In this document: piece after piece, positions 1 to 8,520 of the stretch
Layout of the letters: every line of letters begins with the position of its first letter
Position numbering within the stretch: the first letter of the stretch is position 1
NCBI RefSeq assembly: GCF_003019255.1
Contig: NZ_CP027846.1
Location: forward strand, 1,674,001 to 1,738,000
DNA from: Staphylococcus kloosii
Lineage (GTDB): Bacteria; Bacillota; Bacilli; Staphylococcales; Staphylococcaceae
Length of the DNA stretch: 64,000 bases
Direction of reading: 5' to 3'
Program-made: the position numbers and the translations under genes
Notes under the pieces: model-generated
The model's input: the letters and a program-made list of their open reading frames with translations, nothing else
Database searches by the model: none
Told to the model about the DNA's origin: nothing

Positions 1-209
1 TCTCGATTTTGGTATTTTTTCAATGCCTTACCGACGATTTTTTCATTGATTCCTTTATCGTAAATATCAGCTGTATCAAAATAAGTGATACCTTGATCAA
101 TTGCACTTTCGATAATTGATTCGGCCTTATCATATTCAGTACCAAGGCTCATACAACCTAATCCTACTTCAGATAATTCAATGCCACTTTTCAATACGTT
201 CTTTTGCAT
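1..209 (-). CDS. Aldo/keto reductase, N-terminal part (runs off the window)
   Basis: Only the first 69 or so codons lie in the window; the gene continues beyond position 1. The protein opens MQKNVLKSG and carries the family pattern GLGCMSLGTEYDKA followed by DQGITYFDTADIYDKG. The DTAD-x-Y segment is the part of the TIM-barrel that holds the catalytic Asp and Tyr in NAD(P)H-dependent aldo/keto reductases. The ATG at 207-209 is preceded by GAAAGGAGAAAC, a good ribosome site. Substrate cannot be told from this piece. It is divergent from the Nudix gene at 384. Confidence 0.85.
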   Translation of the reverse strand, partial: MQKNVLKSGIELSEVGLGCMSLGTEYDKAESIIESAIDQGITYFDTADIYDKGINEKIVGKALKKYQNR

Positions 210-383
210 GTTGTTTCTCCTTTCGATACACTAATGAGATAAGATAAAGAGGCGTACAAATTAAGTAATAACTTAGTTTGTAACTTTTTATATTAATTCA
301 TAAATGAATTGTGTATGACACCTCCATTATCAATATACCAATCTTAACAGTATCTATAAAATATTTAAAGGAACGTGATTACC

Positions 384-926
384 ATGAACTTATATGAAAA
401 AACTACAAATAAAACAAGTATCTATGAAGGGAAAATTATAGATTTAGAAGTACACGATGTTGAACTACCAAATGGTGAAACTTCTACGCGAGAAATAGTA
501 TTACACAATGGGGCAGTTGCTGTATGTGCATTGACGCCTGACAATAAAATCGTATTAGTTAAGCAATTTAGAAAACCACTAGACGATACTATGTTAGAAA
601 TACCAGCCGGTAAATTAGAAATAGGGGAAGAAAGAGAAGAAGCGGCTAAGAGAGAATTAGAAGAAGAAACTGGTTATAAAGCAAAATCATTGCAACTTAT
701 TACCGATATGTATGGTTCACCCGGGTTTACAAACGAAAAAATCTCAATATATTTAGCAACAGAATTACTTCCAGGCGAAGTTCATTTAGACGAAGATGAA
801 TTTATAGAAATTCACGAATTATCAATTAGCGAAGCTCAACAAAAGCTCTTAAACAATGAAATCAACGATGCTAAGACTATTATTGCAGTTCAATATCTAT
901 TACTTAATTATAATCATTCTAAATAG
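384..926 (+). CDS. nudF: Nudix hydrolase, ADP-ribose pyrophosphatase type
   Basis: A 180-residue Nudix protein that probably hydrolyses ADP-ribose to AMP and ribose 5-phosphate in the cytosol. The Nudix box is complete: GKLEIGEE, then REELEEETGY-like spacing (RELEEETGY), preceded by the beta-strand motif LEIPAG typical of ADP-ribose pyrophosphatases; a Pro-Gly pair downstream (YGSPGFTNEKI) is the usual ADPRase feature. An upstream in-frame GTG at 375 lies almost on top of the AAAGGA ribosome site at 367-372, so I chose the ATG at 384 (spacing about 11). It is the gene just before fur in this window; a separate transcript is likely. Function is assigned by family, not proven. Confidence 0.85.
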   Translation: MNLYEKTTNKTSIYEGKIIDLEVHDVELPNGETSTREIVLHNGAVAVCALTPDNKIVLVKQFRKPLDDTMLEIPAGKLEIGEEREEAAKRELEEETGYKAKSLQLITDMYGSPGFTNEKISIYLATELLPGEVHLDEDEFIEIHELSISEAQQKLLNNEINDAKTIIAVQYLLLNYNHSK

Positions 927-997
927 ATAATAGAATTAACTTGCGAATTTTATCAATTATTGGTATTTTAGATATGTATCATTAATGTAAATTAAAA

Positions 998-1015
998 TGA
1001 TTATAATTATTAGTA
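998..1015 (+). promoter_or_regulatory. Candidate PerR/Fur operator in front of fur
   Basis: Two overlapping inverted-repeat registers are visible. Positions 1001-1015 match the PerR box TTATAATNATTATAA at 12 of 14 informative bases, and 998-1012 match the Fur 7-1-7 core TGATAATNATTATCA at 12 of 14. It lies about 20 bases before the fur start and overlaps the region just ahead of the ribosome site. In S. aureus fur is known to belong to the PerR regulon, which fits. The AT-rich background makes chance matches easy, so this is moderate evidence only. Confidence 0.4.
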
Positions 1016-1031
1016 GGGGAGTGAGGCTTCC

Positions 1032-1478
1032 GTGGAAGAACGTTTAAATCGCGTGAAGCAACAATTACAGCAATCATCATATAAATTAACTCCACAAAGA
1101 GAAGCAACTTTAAGAGTTTTAATTGAAAATGAAAAAGATCACTTAAGCGCTGAAGATGTTTATTTAAAAGTTAAAGATAAGGCACCTGAAATCGGTTTAG
1201 CCACAGTATATAGAACATTAGAATTACTAGCAGAATTAAAAGTTGTCGATAAAATTAATTTCGGCGATGGCGTAGCTAGATTTGATTTACGTAAAGAAGG
1301 CGCCAAACACTTCCATCACCATTTAGTTTGTATGGAATGTGGCAAAGTTGAAGAAATCGAAGAGGACTTATTACCTAAAGTTGAAGAAAAAGTTGAACAA
1401 GACTTTAACTTTAGAATATTAGACCATCGTCTAACGTTCCATGGCGTTTGTTCTTCCTGTCAGGCTAAAGGAAAATAA
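1032..1478 (+). CDS. fur: Ferric uptake regulator Fur
   Basis: A 148-residue Fur-family repressor that blocks iron-uptake genes when loaded with Fe(II). The N-terminal winged helix (about residues 1-85) includes LTPQREATLRVL and GLATVYRTLELL, the recognition-helix pattern of the family. The dimerisation/metal domain has HFHHHLVCMECG, followed by a second Cys pair near the C-terminus (CSSC), together the structural zinc site, and DHRLTFHG. The start is GTG, 10 bases after AGGGGAGTGAGG. Sequence is very close to the Fur paralogue of staphylococci rather than PerR or Zur, and the xerD gene follows 29 bases later as in S. aureus. A candidate PerR/Fur box sits just upstream. Confidence 0.95.
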   Translation: MEERLNRVKQQLQQSSYKLTPQREATLRVLIENEKDHLSAEDVYLKVKDKAPEIGLATVYRTLELLAELKVVDKINFGDGVARFDLRKEGAKHFHHHLVCMECGKVEEIEEDLLPKVEEKVEQDFNFRILDHRLTFHGVCSSCQAKGK

Positions 1479-1507
1479 TGACAGATTGAAGTTTATGAGG
1501 TGGCTAT

Positions 1508-2395
1508 ATGGAAACCATAAAAAACGAATACTTAAAATTTATTCAAATAGAAAAAGGGCTTAGTTCAAATACAATTGGAGCGTATCGTAGAGATTTAGAT
1601 AAATATGTAGCGTATTTAAACGAGCATAAAATTGACCATATTGATTTCGTAGATAGACAAACGATTCAACAATGTTTGGGCTATTTACACGATCAGGGTG
1701 CATCCGCTAAGTCTCTAGCCCGTTTTATTTCGACTGTGCGTAGTTTCCATCAATTTGCATTAAGAGAAAAATATGCAGCTAAAGATCCAACAGTATTAAT
1801 TGAAACACCTAAATACGAGAGAAGGTTACCTGACGTTCTAGAAGTTGATGAAATTGTAGCTTTACTTGAAACACCGGATATTAGTAAAAATAACGGTTAT
1901 AGAGATAGAACGATGTTAGAATTATTATATGCAACAGGTATGCGTGTTTCTGAGCTTATTCAATTAGAAGTCGAAAATGTCAATTTAATTATGGGCTTTG
2001 TACGTGTCTTTGGTAAAGGAAATAAAGAACGTATCGTACCTTTAGGTGATACAGTGATTGATTTCTTAACTAAATATATAGAAACCGTACGACCACAGTT
2101 ACTTAAAAAGACAACAACTGATGCATTATTTTTAAACTTGCATGGTAAACCTTTGTCCAGACAAGGTATATGGAAAATGATTAAACAAACAGGTATTAAA
2201 GCTAATATTAATAAAACTTTAACACCACACACATTAAGACACTCTTTTGCTACACATTTACTTGAAAATGGTGCTGATTTAAGAGCAGTACAAGAAATGT
2301 TAGGCCATTCGGATATTTCTACCACACAATTATATACACATGTATCCAAATCACAAATTAGAAAAATGTATAATGCTTTTCATCCAAGAGCTTAA
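1508..2395 (+). CDS. xerD: Site-specific tyrosine recombinase XerD
   Basis: A 295-residue tyrosine recombinase that, with XerC, resolves chromosome dimers at dif. The N-terminal SAM-like DNA-binding domain covers about residues 1-90 and the catalytic domain the rest. Active-site residues are all present: Arg146 (TGMRVSEL), Lys170 (FGKGNK), His241 and Arg244 (HTLRHSFATH), His267 (LGHSDI) and nucleophile Tyr276 (TTQLYTHV). Length is the usual one for XerC/XerD; the position behind fur and before scpAB identifies XerD. The ATG at 1508 follows GAGGTGG. A strong terminator follows at 2412, so fur and xerD may share a transcript. Confidence 0.95.
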   Translation: METIKNEYLKFIQIEKGLSSNTIGAYRRDLDKYVAYLNEHKIDHIDFVDRQTIQQCLGYLHDQGASAKSLARFISTVRSFHQFALREKYAAKDPTVLIETPKYERRLPDVLEVDEIVALLETPDISKNNGYRDRTMLELLYATGMRVSELIQLEVENVNLIMGFVRVFGKGNKERIVPLGDTVIDFLTKYIETVRPQLLKKTTTDALFLNLHGKPLSRQGIWKMIKQTGIKANINKTLTPHTLRHSFATHLLENGADLRAVQEMLGHSDISTTQLYTHVSKSQIRKMYNAFHPRA

Positions 2396-2411
2396 GATAT
2401 TGTACATTTAT

Positions 2412-2446
2412 AAAACCACATGCCTTCTTGAGACATGTGGTTTTTT
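2412..2446 (+). terminator. Terminator after xerD
   Basis: Perfect 11-bp stem AAAACCACATG / CATGTGGTTTT with an 11-base loop, followed by a T run. On the minus strand the A-run upstream could also serve the convergent gene ending at 2450. Confidence 0.85.
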
Positions 2447-2449
2447 ACA

Positions 2450-2956
2450 TTATTTAAATAACCGATTGTTTTTTTGTATAGACGCTTCTCTTGCTTGGAT
2501 TACTTCGCTACGATCTCTTTTTTTATGATGATGGACAATATAGTCATCATCAATCACATATGGTGTCAATATATAGTTTGGAAACTCTTGTAATATTTGT
2601 TGTTCCATCGTCTTTGTAATAGGTAATTGAATTGGTTCAAATGCTTTTTGTTGTTCTATATTGTTGATCATTTGAACAATTAATTTTTGGTAATACTCAA
2701 TGTTAAGACCTAAATTTTGAGAGCTTTCAGCTTGTGTTATAACTTTATAAGCACGTTGAAAAGAACGTTTAGCACCGACATGATTATGCCGACGATAATG
2801 GTAACAGCCTGTTGCAAAAAGTATTAAACTTACGACAGGATCGTTTTTACTAAAAGATGGATTTTCTTTCCAAGCTTCTTCTAAAATATCATGGCAAAAA
2901 AAGTAATGTTGTTCTGTATGAAATTGATAATAAAATAATTTTAGTGCATTATCCAT
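2450..2956 (-). CDS. DUF309 family protein
   Basis: A 168-residue protein of the DUF309 family, recognised by the signature FHTEQHYFFCHDILEEAWKE near the N-terminus and a second all-helical stretch with FATGCYHYRRHNHVGAKRSF. The biochemical function of the family is not known to me; the helical, His-rich repeat is reminiscent of a TPR-like fold. The longer frame beginning at 3022 lacks a ribosome site; the ATG at 2956 follows TTTGGAGCG, so it is preferred. It lies divergent to scpA and convergent with xerD, an arrangement also seen in S. aureus. Confidence 0.8.
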   Translation of the reverse strand: MDNALKLFYYQFHTEQHYFFCHDILEEAWKENPSFSKNDPVVSLILFATGCYHYRRHNHVGAKRSFQRAYKVITQAESSQNLGLNIEYYQKLIVQMINNIEQQKAFEPIQLPITKTMEQQILQEFPNYILTPYVIDDDYIVHHHKKRDRSEVIQAREASIQKNNRLFK

Positions 2957-3052
2957 AAACTTTCGCTCCAAAAATTTATTGTTTATTACAAACATGGTAT
3001 AATATTTTAGTGAATAACGCACTTAACTTGCAACTAATATGAGGTAGATAAA

Positions 3053-3787
3053 ATGTATGAAGTAAAATTAGATGCTTTTAATGGTCCTTTGGATTTATTG
3101 TTGCATCTTATCCAAAAATTTGAAATTGATATTTATGATATCCCAATGAAGTCACTCACAGAACAATATTTACAATATATACATACGATGAACCAACTAG
3201 AAATCAATGTAGCGAGTGATTATTTAGTAATGGCTTCCGAACTATTAATGATTAAAAGTAAAATGTTGCTACCTCAAAGTGATGAAACTGAGGATTTCGA
3301 AGAGGACCCGCGTGAAAATTTAGTTGGGCGTTTAATAGAATATCAAAATTACAAAGAATACACTGAAACTTTAAATGAGAAGAAAGAAGAACGTGCGCAT
3401 TATTTTTCAAAGCATCCAACTGATTTATCTCACTTAGAACAAAATGAGACTTGGGATCCTGACAATACGATAGATTTAACAGAATTAATAATTGCGTATC
3501 AACGAGTCAAAAACAGAATGGAACTTAATACACCAAAGGCAGTTAACATACATAAAGAAACTTTTACGATTCAACAAGCTACTTCTCAAGTACAGCAACG
3601 TTTACAACAGGAGAGCTCTTTTAATTTCTTTAGTTTGTTTAATTTTTCAGAACCTGTGGAAATGGTAGTCACACATTTTTTAGCAATTTTAGAAATGTCT
3701 AAATCTGGTGTTATCAATATAGAACAACAAAAAAGTTTTGAAGATATTAATATTATAAGGGGCGTAAATTATGGCATTAATGCATAA
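3053..3787 (+). CDS. scpA: Segregation and condensation protein A
   Basis: The 244-residue kleisin subunit of the bacterial SMC condensin, which bridges the SMC head domains and binds ScpB dimers. The N-terminus VKLDAFNGPLDLLLHLI is the hallmark of ScpA, followed by the SMC-neck-binding helices; an acidic linker (about residues 79-90) separates it from the C-terminal winged helix (EPVEMVVTHFLAILEMSKSG). Its 3' end overlaps scpB by 17 bases, so the two are translationally coupled. The ATG follows ATGAGGTAG. It begins the scpA-scpB-rluB operon. Confidence 0.95.
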   Translation: MYEVKLDAFNGPLDLLLHLIQKFEIDIYDIPMKSLTEQYLQYIHTMNQLEINVASDYLVMASELLMIKSKMLLPQSDETEDFEEDPRENLVGRLIEYQNYKEYTETLNEKKEERAHYFSKHPTDLSHLEQNETWDPDNTIDLTELIIAYQRVKNRMELNTPKAVNIHKETFTIQQATSQVQQRLQQESSFNFFSLFNFSEPVEMVVTHFLAILEMSKSGVINIEQQKSFEDINIIRGVNYGINA

Positions 3788-4319
3788 CGGCATCTTAGAA
3801 GCACTGCTGTATACTGCAGGTGATGAAGGTATAGAAGAACGACAATTACTTGAAATATTAGAGTATGATCAATCAACTTTACATGAACTCATTTCAAACT
3901 ACGAATCTCCCGGTTTATTGATTCAAAAATTTGGTACTACATATGTGCTAACGACAAAAAAGGAAGCTTCAGAATATGTAGAAAAATTAGTTGAACAAAA
4001 AGCCAACATGAAAATATCACAAGCAGCTATGGAAGCATTATCTATTATTGCTTATAATCAACCGATTTCTAGAAGTGATATTGAAATGATTAGAGGTATT
4101 AATTCAGATGGTGCTGTAAAAACATTAATTGCCAAAGGGTTAGTGGAAGCTAAAGAAGAAGATGCTTCACGTAGCCACCAACTGTATACTACAAATTTAT
4201 TTTTAAATGTATTTGGTATTGAAAATATCGATGATTTACCAACAACTGACGAAGAAGATGAAGAAATCGAAGCGTTCTTCAGCAATTTAGTCAATCAAAA
4301 AGGAGAAAATAATGAGTAA
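3771..4319 (+). CDS. scpB: Segregation and condensation protein B
   Basis: The 182-residue ScpB partner of the SMC-ScpA complex, made of two winged-helix domains. Visible family segments are LEALLYTAGDEGI at the N-terminus, KISQAAMEALSIIAYNQPISRSDIE in the middle (the most conserved part, split here by description only) and an acidic C-terminal tail DEEDEEIEAFF. ATG at 3771 follows AAGGGGCG; a second ATG three codons on is possible. It overlaps scpA upstream and rluB downstream (8 bases), indicating a tightly coupled operon. Confidence 0.94.
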   Translation: MALMHNGILEALLYTAGDEGIEERQLLEILEYDQSTLHELISNYESPGLLIQKFGTTYVLTTKKEASEYVEKLVEQKANMKISQAAMEALSIIAYNQPISRSDIEMIRGINSDGAVKTLIAKGLVEAKEEDASRSHQLYTTNLFLNVFGIENIDDLPTTDEEDEEIEAFFSNLVNQKGENNE

Positions 4320-5046
4320 CGAAATGGAAAGATTACAAAAGCGTATCGCCAATAGTGGTTATACATCTAGACGTAAAGCAGAAGTATTAATAGAAGAAGG
4401 TAAAGTAAAAGTAAATGGCGAAACAGTGACTGAATTAGGTACGAAAGTAAAATCTTCAGATACTGTTGAAGTCGAAGGCATTAAACTAGAACAAGAAGAC
4501 AAACTATATATTTTATTCTATAAACCAGCGCAAGTCATTACAAGTGTTTCAGATGACAAAGGTCGTAAAGTAGTGACTGACTATTTTAAAGAACTTGATA
4601 CAAGAATTTATCCTGTAGGTAGATTAGATTACGATACTTCAGGTTTATTGTTATTAACTAACGATGGTGATTTTACTAATTTAATGACGCATCCACGTTA
4701 TAAAATCAAAAAGAAATATGTCGTCAAACTAAAAGGTTATTTAATGCGTGAAGAAGTAAAAGCGTTAGAAAAAGGCGTAAAATTAGAAGACGGTGTAACA
4801 CAACCAGCTACAGTTAAAATTAAAAACCAAGATAAAGAGAAATCTACTACACTAGTAGAAATTACCATTACAGAAGGTCGCAATAGACAAGTGCGTCGTA
4901 TGTTCGAATATTTCGGTCATGAAGTTTCAAAATTACAAAGAATAGAATTTGGTCCTTTAAACTTAACAGGTTTAAATGCTGGTGAAGGCAGGGTATTAAC
5001 ACCGCATGAAGTAAAAACATTACGTCATTTAGCGGAGAATGGTTAA
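4312..5046 (+). CDS. rluB: 23S rRNA pseudouridine synthase (RluB type)
   Basis: A 244-residue RsuA/RluB-type pseudouridine synthase acting on 23S rRNA. The S4 RNA-binding domain occupies roughly residues 4-65 (LQKRIANSGYTSRRKAEVLIEEG). The catalytic domain has the GRLDYDTSGLLLLTNDG motif that holds the catalytic Asp, and the basic EGRNRQVRRMFEYFGHEV motif near the end. It starts inside the end of scpB with AAAGGAGAAAATAATG, third gene of the operon. Target specificity (position 2605) is inferred from the homologous locus in Bacillus and Staphylococcus. Confidence 0.92.
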   Translation: MSNEMERLQKRIANSGYTSRRKAEVLIEEGKVKVNGETVTELGTKVKSSDTVEVEGIKLEQEDKLYILFYKPAQVITSVSDDKGRKVVTDYFKELDTRIYPVGRLDYDTSGLLLLTNDGDFTNLMTHPRYKIKKKYVVKLKGYLMREEVKALEKGVKLEDGVTQPATVKIKNQDKEKSTTLVEITITEGRNRQVRRMFEYFGHEVSKLQRIEFGPLNLTGLNAGEGRVLTPHEVKTLRHLAENG

Positions 5047-5126
5047 TAATAATAATTGTACTCGATTGAAATTGAGAAAAATTTCACAAACATTGAGTAT
5101 TTTAGTAAGAGATACGCAAAGTGCTA

Positions 5127-5135
5127 TGCTATACT
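5127..5135 (+). promoter_or_regulatory. Extended -10 promoter for srrAB
   Basis: TGCTATACT is an extended -10 element (TGn plus TATACT) 44 bases before the TTG start of srrA. No convincing -35 hexamer is visible 16-18 bases upstream, which extended -10 promoters can tolerate. The position gives a short leader with the GGGAGG ribosome site. Confidence 0.45.
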
Positions 5136-5178
5136 AAATATAAATAGAAATTGCAAACATGTGTGGGAGGTATTTATA

Positions 5179-5904
5179 TTGCCAAATCAAATTCTTGTCG
5201 TAGACGATGAAGATAGAATTAGAAGATTACTAAAATTGTATCTTGAAAGAGAATCTTTCGAGATTGATGAAGCCAGAGATGGTAAGGAAGCATATGAGAA
5301 AGCAATGAATCATGATTATGCATGTATTTTGTTAGATTTAATGTTACCTGAAATGGATGGAATAACTGTCGCATCACGTTTAAGAGAGCATAAAGAAACG
5401 CCTATTATAATGTTAACAGCTAAAGGCGAGGAAACTAATAGAGTAGAAGGATTTGAAACAGGTGCAGATGATTATATCGTAAAACCATTTTCACCTCGTG
5501 AAGTCGTATTACGCCTAAAAGCACTATTAAGACGTACTCAAGTAGCAACAAGCGAACAGAGTGAACCACATGCTAAAGATTTAATAGAATTTAATCATTT
5601 AACAATTGATAACGATGCACATCGCGTATTAGCAGATGAAAAGCAAGTCAATTTAACACCTAAAGAATATGAGCTATTGATTTTCCTAGCTAAAACACCA
5701 AATAAAGTGTTCGATCGAGAACAACTATTAAAAGAAGTTTGGCATTATGAATTTTATGGTGATTTAAGAACGGTTGATACACACGTAAAAAGATTAAGAG
5801 AAAAACTTAATCGTGTATCTGGCGATGCAGCACAAATGATACAAACTGTTTGGGGCGTTGGCTATAAATTCGAGGTAAAATCAAATGATGAATCGGCTGA
5901 ATAA
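5179..5904 (+). CDS. srrA: Respiratory response regulator SrrA
   Basis: A 241-residue OmpR/PhoB-type response regulator of the SrrAB (ResDE-like) system, which controls respiration, nitrosative stress and anaerobic genes in S. aureus. The receiver domain has the acidic pair D9-D10, phospho-acceptor Asp53 (LLDLMLPEMDG), Thr in MLTAKG and Lys in VKPFSPRE; the C-terminal winged helix ends VWGVGYKFEV. The frame is open from 5056, but GGGAGG at 5165-5170 and homology (protein starting MPNQILVVDDE) place the start at the TTG at 5179. The 3' end overlaps srrB by 20 bases. Confidence 0.95.
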   Translation: MPNQILVVDDEDRIRRLLKLYLERESFEIDEARDGKEAYEKAMNHDYACILLDLMLPEMDGITVASRLREHKETPIIMLTAKGEETNRVEGFETGADDYIVKPFSPREVVLRLKALLRRTQVATSEQSEPHAKDLIEFNHLTIDNDAHRVLADEKQVNLTPKEYELLIFLAKTPNKVFDREQLLKEVWHYEFYGDLRTVDTHVKRLREKLNRVSGDAAQMIQTVWGVGYKFEVKSNDESAE

Positions 5905-7633
5905 TGTAGTCATAAAACTGTGGTTAACTATAATCTTTATAGTAACGACAGTTTTAATTTTATTAAGTGCTGCATTGATTACTTTTATTCAATCATATTT
6001 CACTCAAGATACCGAAAAATCACTGTTACAAGATGCTAAACAAGTCAGTCAATTAGTCAATGAATCCAAAAATAAGGATACCGCTATTGAATACAGTCAT
6101 AAGTTAATCGAAGGTCCAGTTGGATTAATTATATTGACTGATAAACAAATGACTGAACCTAAACATAATAATGTCAAGCAGCAAATGTTTCATGTTATAA
6201 AATCAGATTCTAATTACGACAAAGTTTTTGATAAAGGGCAAAAAAACTCGGAGCATGTTAATGTTAAAGTTAACGGAGAGCAACGTACTTATGTATTAAT
6301 TGGTTATCCTACTAAACCAATTAATAATGATGTTAAAAGTAAATATAGTGGTGTTTTCATTTATCAAAACTTAAAAAGTGTCGATGAAACAAACAATGTT
6401 ATTACAGTGATTATCTTAATCATTGCGGTCATCTTCTTGGCCATTACAACAGTATTTGCATTCTTCTTATCATCGAGAATCACTAAACCTTTACGACAAT
6501 TAAGATCTCAAGCTATAGAGGTTTCGAAAGGGCAATATAAACAAACAACAACCATCACTTCTAAAGATGAGATTGGCGAGTTATCACGTGCGTTTAATAC
6601 GATGAGTTATGAAATCCAACGCCATGTCGATGCACTTTCATCATCTAAAAATATTAGGGATAGTTTAATCAATTCTATGGTAGAAGGTGTAATTGGATTT
6701 AATGATAAAAAAGAAGTTATATTATCCAATGATATGGCGCAAAACATCATCCAATCTATGGATAAAGATTCGCTTGCTAAATTAGATGCTCAAAACGAAT
6801 TAACGTTCAAGAAAAAAATTACTCAGTTCGAAGAATATGAAATAAACACACGTTATTTTGTTATTATTATGAGTTATATTAAACAAATTCAACCTGATGG
6901 TCGTAGTGGCATCGTAGCAATTATTCGTGATATGACTAACGAACACAATCTTGACCAATTGAAAAAAGACTTTATCGCAAACGTGTCACATGAACTACGT
7001 ACTCCAATTTCTCTACTTCAAGGATATACTGAATCTATTGTAGATGGTATCGTCACTGAACCAGAAGAAATTAAAGATTCACTTTCAATCGTGTTAGACG
7101 AAACTAAACGATTAAATCGATTAGTTAACGAATTATTAAATGTAGCACGTATGGACGCAGAAGGCCTTTCTGTGCATAAAGAACATCAACCTATAGATAA
7201 CTTATTAAATAAAATGCAACAAAAATATAAACAACTAGCTACTGATTTACAACTTAATATGCAATTAAACCCTCAAACAGATGGTCACGATTGGTATTAT
7301 GATTCTGATAGAATAGAACAAGTATTAACCAATCTTATCGATAATGCGACACGCTATACTGAGCCAGACGACACTATCACTATCGACTATGGAGAAGATG
7401 AATATACCGACATTTTATATATTCAAGATACAGGTACTGGTATTGCGCCAGAACATTTAAAACAAGTATTTGATCGTTTTTATAAAGTCGACGCCGCTAG
7501 AAAAAGAGGTAAGCAAGGTACTGGTTTAGGTCTCTTTATTTGTAAAATGATTATTGAGGAACACGGTGGTAGCATTGATGTTAAAAGTGAATTAGGTAAA
7601 GGTACTACATTTATTATAAAACTACCAAAATAA
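5885..7633 (+). CDS. srrB: Respiratory sensor histidine kinase SrrB
   Basis: The 582-residue membrane sensor partner of SrrA. Order: TM1 (about 11-33), extracellular sensing domain, TM2 (about 176-198, rich in I/V/A/F), HAMP (SSRITKPLRQLR onwards), PAS-like region, dimerisation/phospho-acceptor domain with His369 (NVSHELRTP), and an ATPase domain with NLIDNATRYT (N box), DTGTGIAPEH (G1), and GTGLGLFICK (G2). All catalytic motifs are intact. Extracytoplasmic region is much more diverged from the S. aureus protein than the kinase core. It is translated by overlap with srrA and closed by a terminator at 7652. Confidence 0.95.
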   Translation: MMNRLNNVVIKLWLTIIFIVTTVLILLSAALITFIQSYFTQDTEKSLLQDAKQVSQLVNESKNKDTAIEYSHKLIEGPVGLIILTDKQMTEPKHNNVKQQMFHVIKSDSNYDKVFDKGQKNSEHVNVKVNGEQRTYVLIGYPTKPINNDVKSKYSGVFIYQNLKSVDETNNVITVIILIIAVIFLAITTVFAFFLSSRITKPLRQLRSQAIEVSKGQYKQTTTITSKDEIGELSRAFNTMSYEIQRHVDALSSSKNIRDSLINSMVEGVIGFNDKKEVILSNDMAQNIIQSMDKDSLAKLDAQNELTFKKKITQFEEYEINTRYFVIIMSYIKQIQPDGRSGIVAIIRDMTNEHNLDQLKKDFIANVSHELRTPISLLQGYTESIVDGIVTEPEEIKDSLSIVLDETKRLNRLVNELLNVARMDAEGLSVHKEHQPIDNLLNKMQQKYKQLATDLQLNMQLNPQTDGHDWYYDSDRIEQVLTNLIDNATRYTEPDDTITIDYGEDEYTDILYIQDTGTGIAPEHLKQVFDRFYKVDAARKRGKQGTGLGLFICKMIIEEHGGSIDVKSELGKGTTFIIKLPK

Positions 7634-7651
7634 CTAATTGTTAATTTAAGC

Positions 7652-7692
7652 AAACCCATATTAACTCTCTCTACGTTAATATGGGTTTTTAT
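7652..7692 (+). terminator. Terminator after srrB
   Basis: Perfect 14-bp stem AAACCCATATTAAC / GTTAATATGGGTTT with a 9-base loop and a T run. Confidence 0.88.
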
Positions 7693-7855
7693 TATTATAT
7701 TATTTTCATAATCATACTTAAAAAATAATATAATAAACAGGCTTTATTAAAAGGTACTAAACTATTGTTATTTATAAACCAATAATGTGACATAAATAGT
7801 GTTTTCATGCTAATATAAATTTCAATCAATAATTTAACTTAAAAAAGAGAAGACG

Positions 7856-7880
7856 AGGATATATTGATCAATTTTATCCT
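7856..7880 (+). other. Palindromic element in the ribU leader
   Basis: AGGATA and TATCCT flank the perfect palindrome ATTGATCAAT, forming a compact dyad 35 bases before the ribU start. It could be a protein-binding operator or an RNA hairpin. The 7693-7914 leader shows none of the conserved FMN-riboswitch blocks. Confidence 0.4.
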
Positions 7881-7914
7881 TTTATTCTATGTATATTGAA
7901 TTGGGAGGAGAAAA

Positions 7915-8463
7915 TTGAATATGCAAAACAATCAAAAAAAATTGATTACAATTAGCATGTTAAGTGCAGTAGCATTTATTTTAACTTTTTTAAAGTTTCC
8001 GATACCATTTTTACCACCTTACTTAACATTAGATATCAGTGACGTTCCCGGTCTTTTAGCGACATTTACGTTAGGTCCAGTTGCTGGATTAATCGTTGAG
8101 TTTATTAAAAATTTACTCACATTTTTATTTAATATTGGAGACCCAATAGGACCATTGGCAAACTTCTTTGCTGCTGCTTCATTATTACTTGTTGCTTATG
8201 CTGTAACTAAAAACAAACAATCTACCAAGTCACTAATTATTGGATTAACTAGTGGTACTATCGTTATGACTATTGTTTTAAGTATTTTAAATTATTTTGT
8301 ACTTTTACCACTATACGGCATGATTATGAATTTAACTGACGTCGTTCATAATGTAAAAGTAATTGTTGTTTCAGGCATTATTCCATTCAATATTATTAAA
8401 GGGATAGTCGTGTCTTTAATATTTATTTTACTGTATAAAAGATTAAAAAAAGTATTGAGTTAA
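7915..8463 (+). CDS. ribU: Riboflavin ECF transporter substrate-binding subunit
   Basis: A 182-residue integral membrane S component of an energy-coupling-factor transporter; with the shared EcfAA'T module (not in this window) it imports riboflavin. It has about six hydrophobic segments and the family features SMLSAVAFILTFLKFPIPFLPPYLTLD and EFIKNLLTFLFNIGDPIGPLANF in pieces, close to the S. aureus protein FmnP/RibU. GGGAGGAG at 7903-7909 is well spaced for the TTG at 7915; the ATG at 7921 is an alternative two codons in. It is a single-gene unit between two terminators. Confidence 0.88.
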   Translation: MNMQNNQKKLITISMLSAVAFILTFLKFPIPFLPPYLTLDISDVPGLLATFTLGPVAGLIVEFIKNLLTFLFNIGDPIGPLANFFAAASLLLVAYAVTKNKQSTKSLIIGLTSGTIVMTIVLSILNYFVLLPLYGMIMNLTDVVHNVKVIVVSGIIPFNIIKGIVVSLIFILLYKRLKKVLS

Positions 8464-8475
8464 TAGGGAAGAAAC

Positions 8476-8516
8476 ATGAGCCTTAGACATTAACGTGTCT
8501 TCAGGCTCATTTTTTC
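8476..8516 (+). terminator. Terminator after ribU
   Basis: Stem ATGAGCC / GGCTCAT extended by inner AGACA / TGTCT, followed by six T. Confidence 0.85.
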
Positions 8517-8520
8517 ATAT

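Noticed and set aside
1508..2395. Phage or integron integrase
   Set aside because: Length, motifs and position behind fur identify the housekeeping XerD; no att site or phage genes lie nearby.
2340..2528. Small plus-strand frame over the xerD end and terminator
   Set aside because: It spans a strong terminator hairpin, has no ribosome site and no family resemblance.
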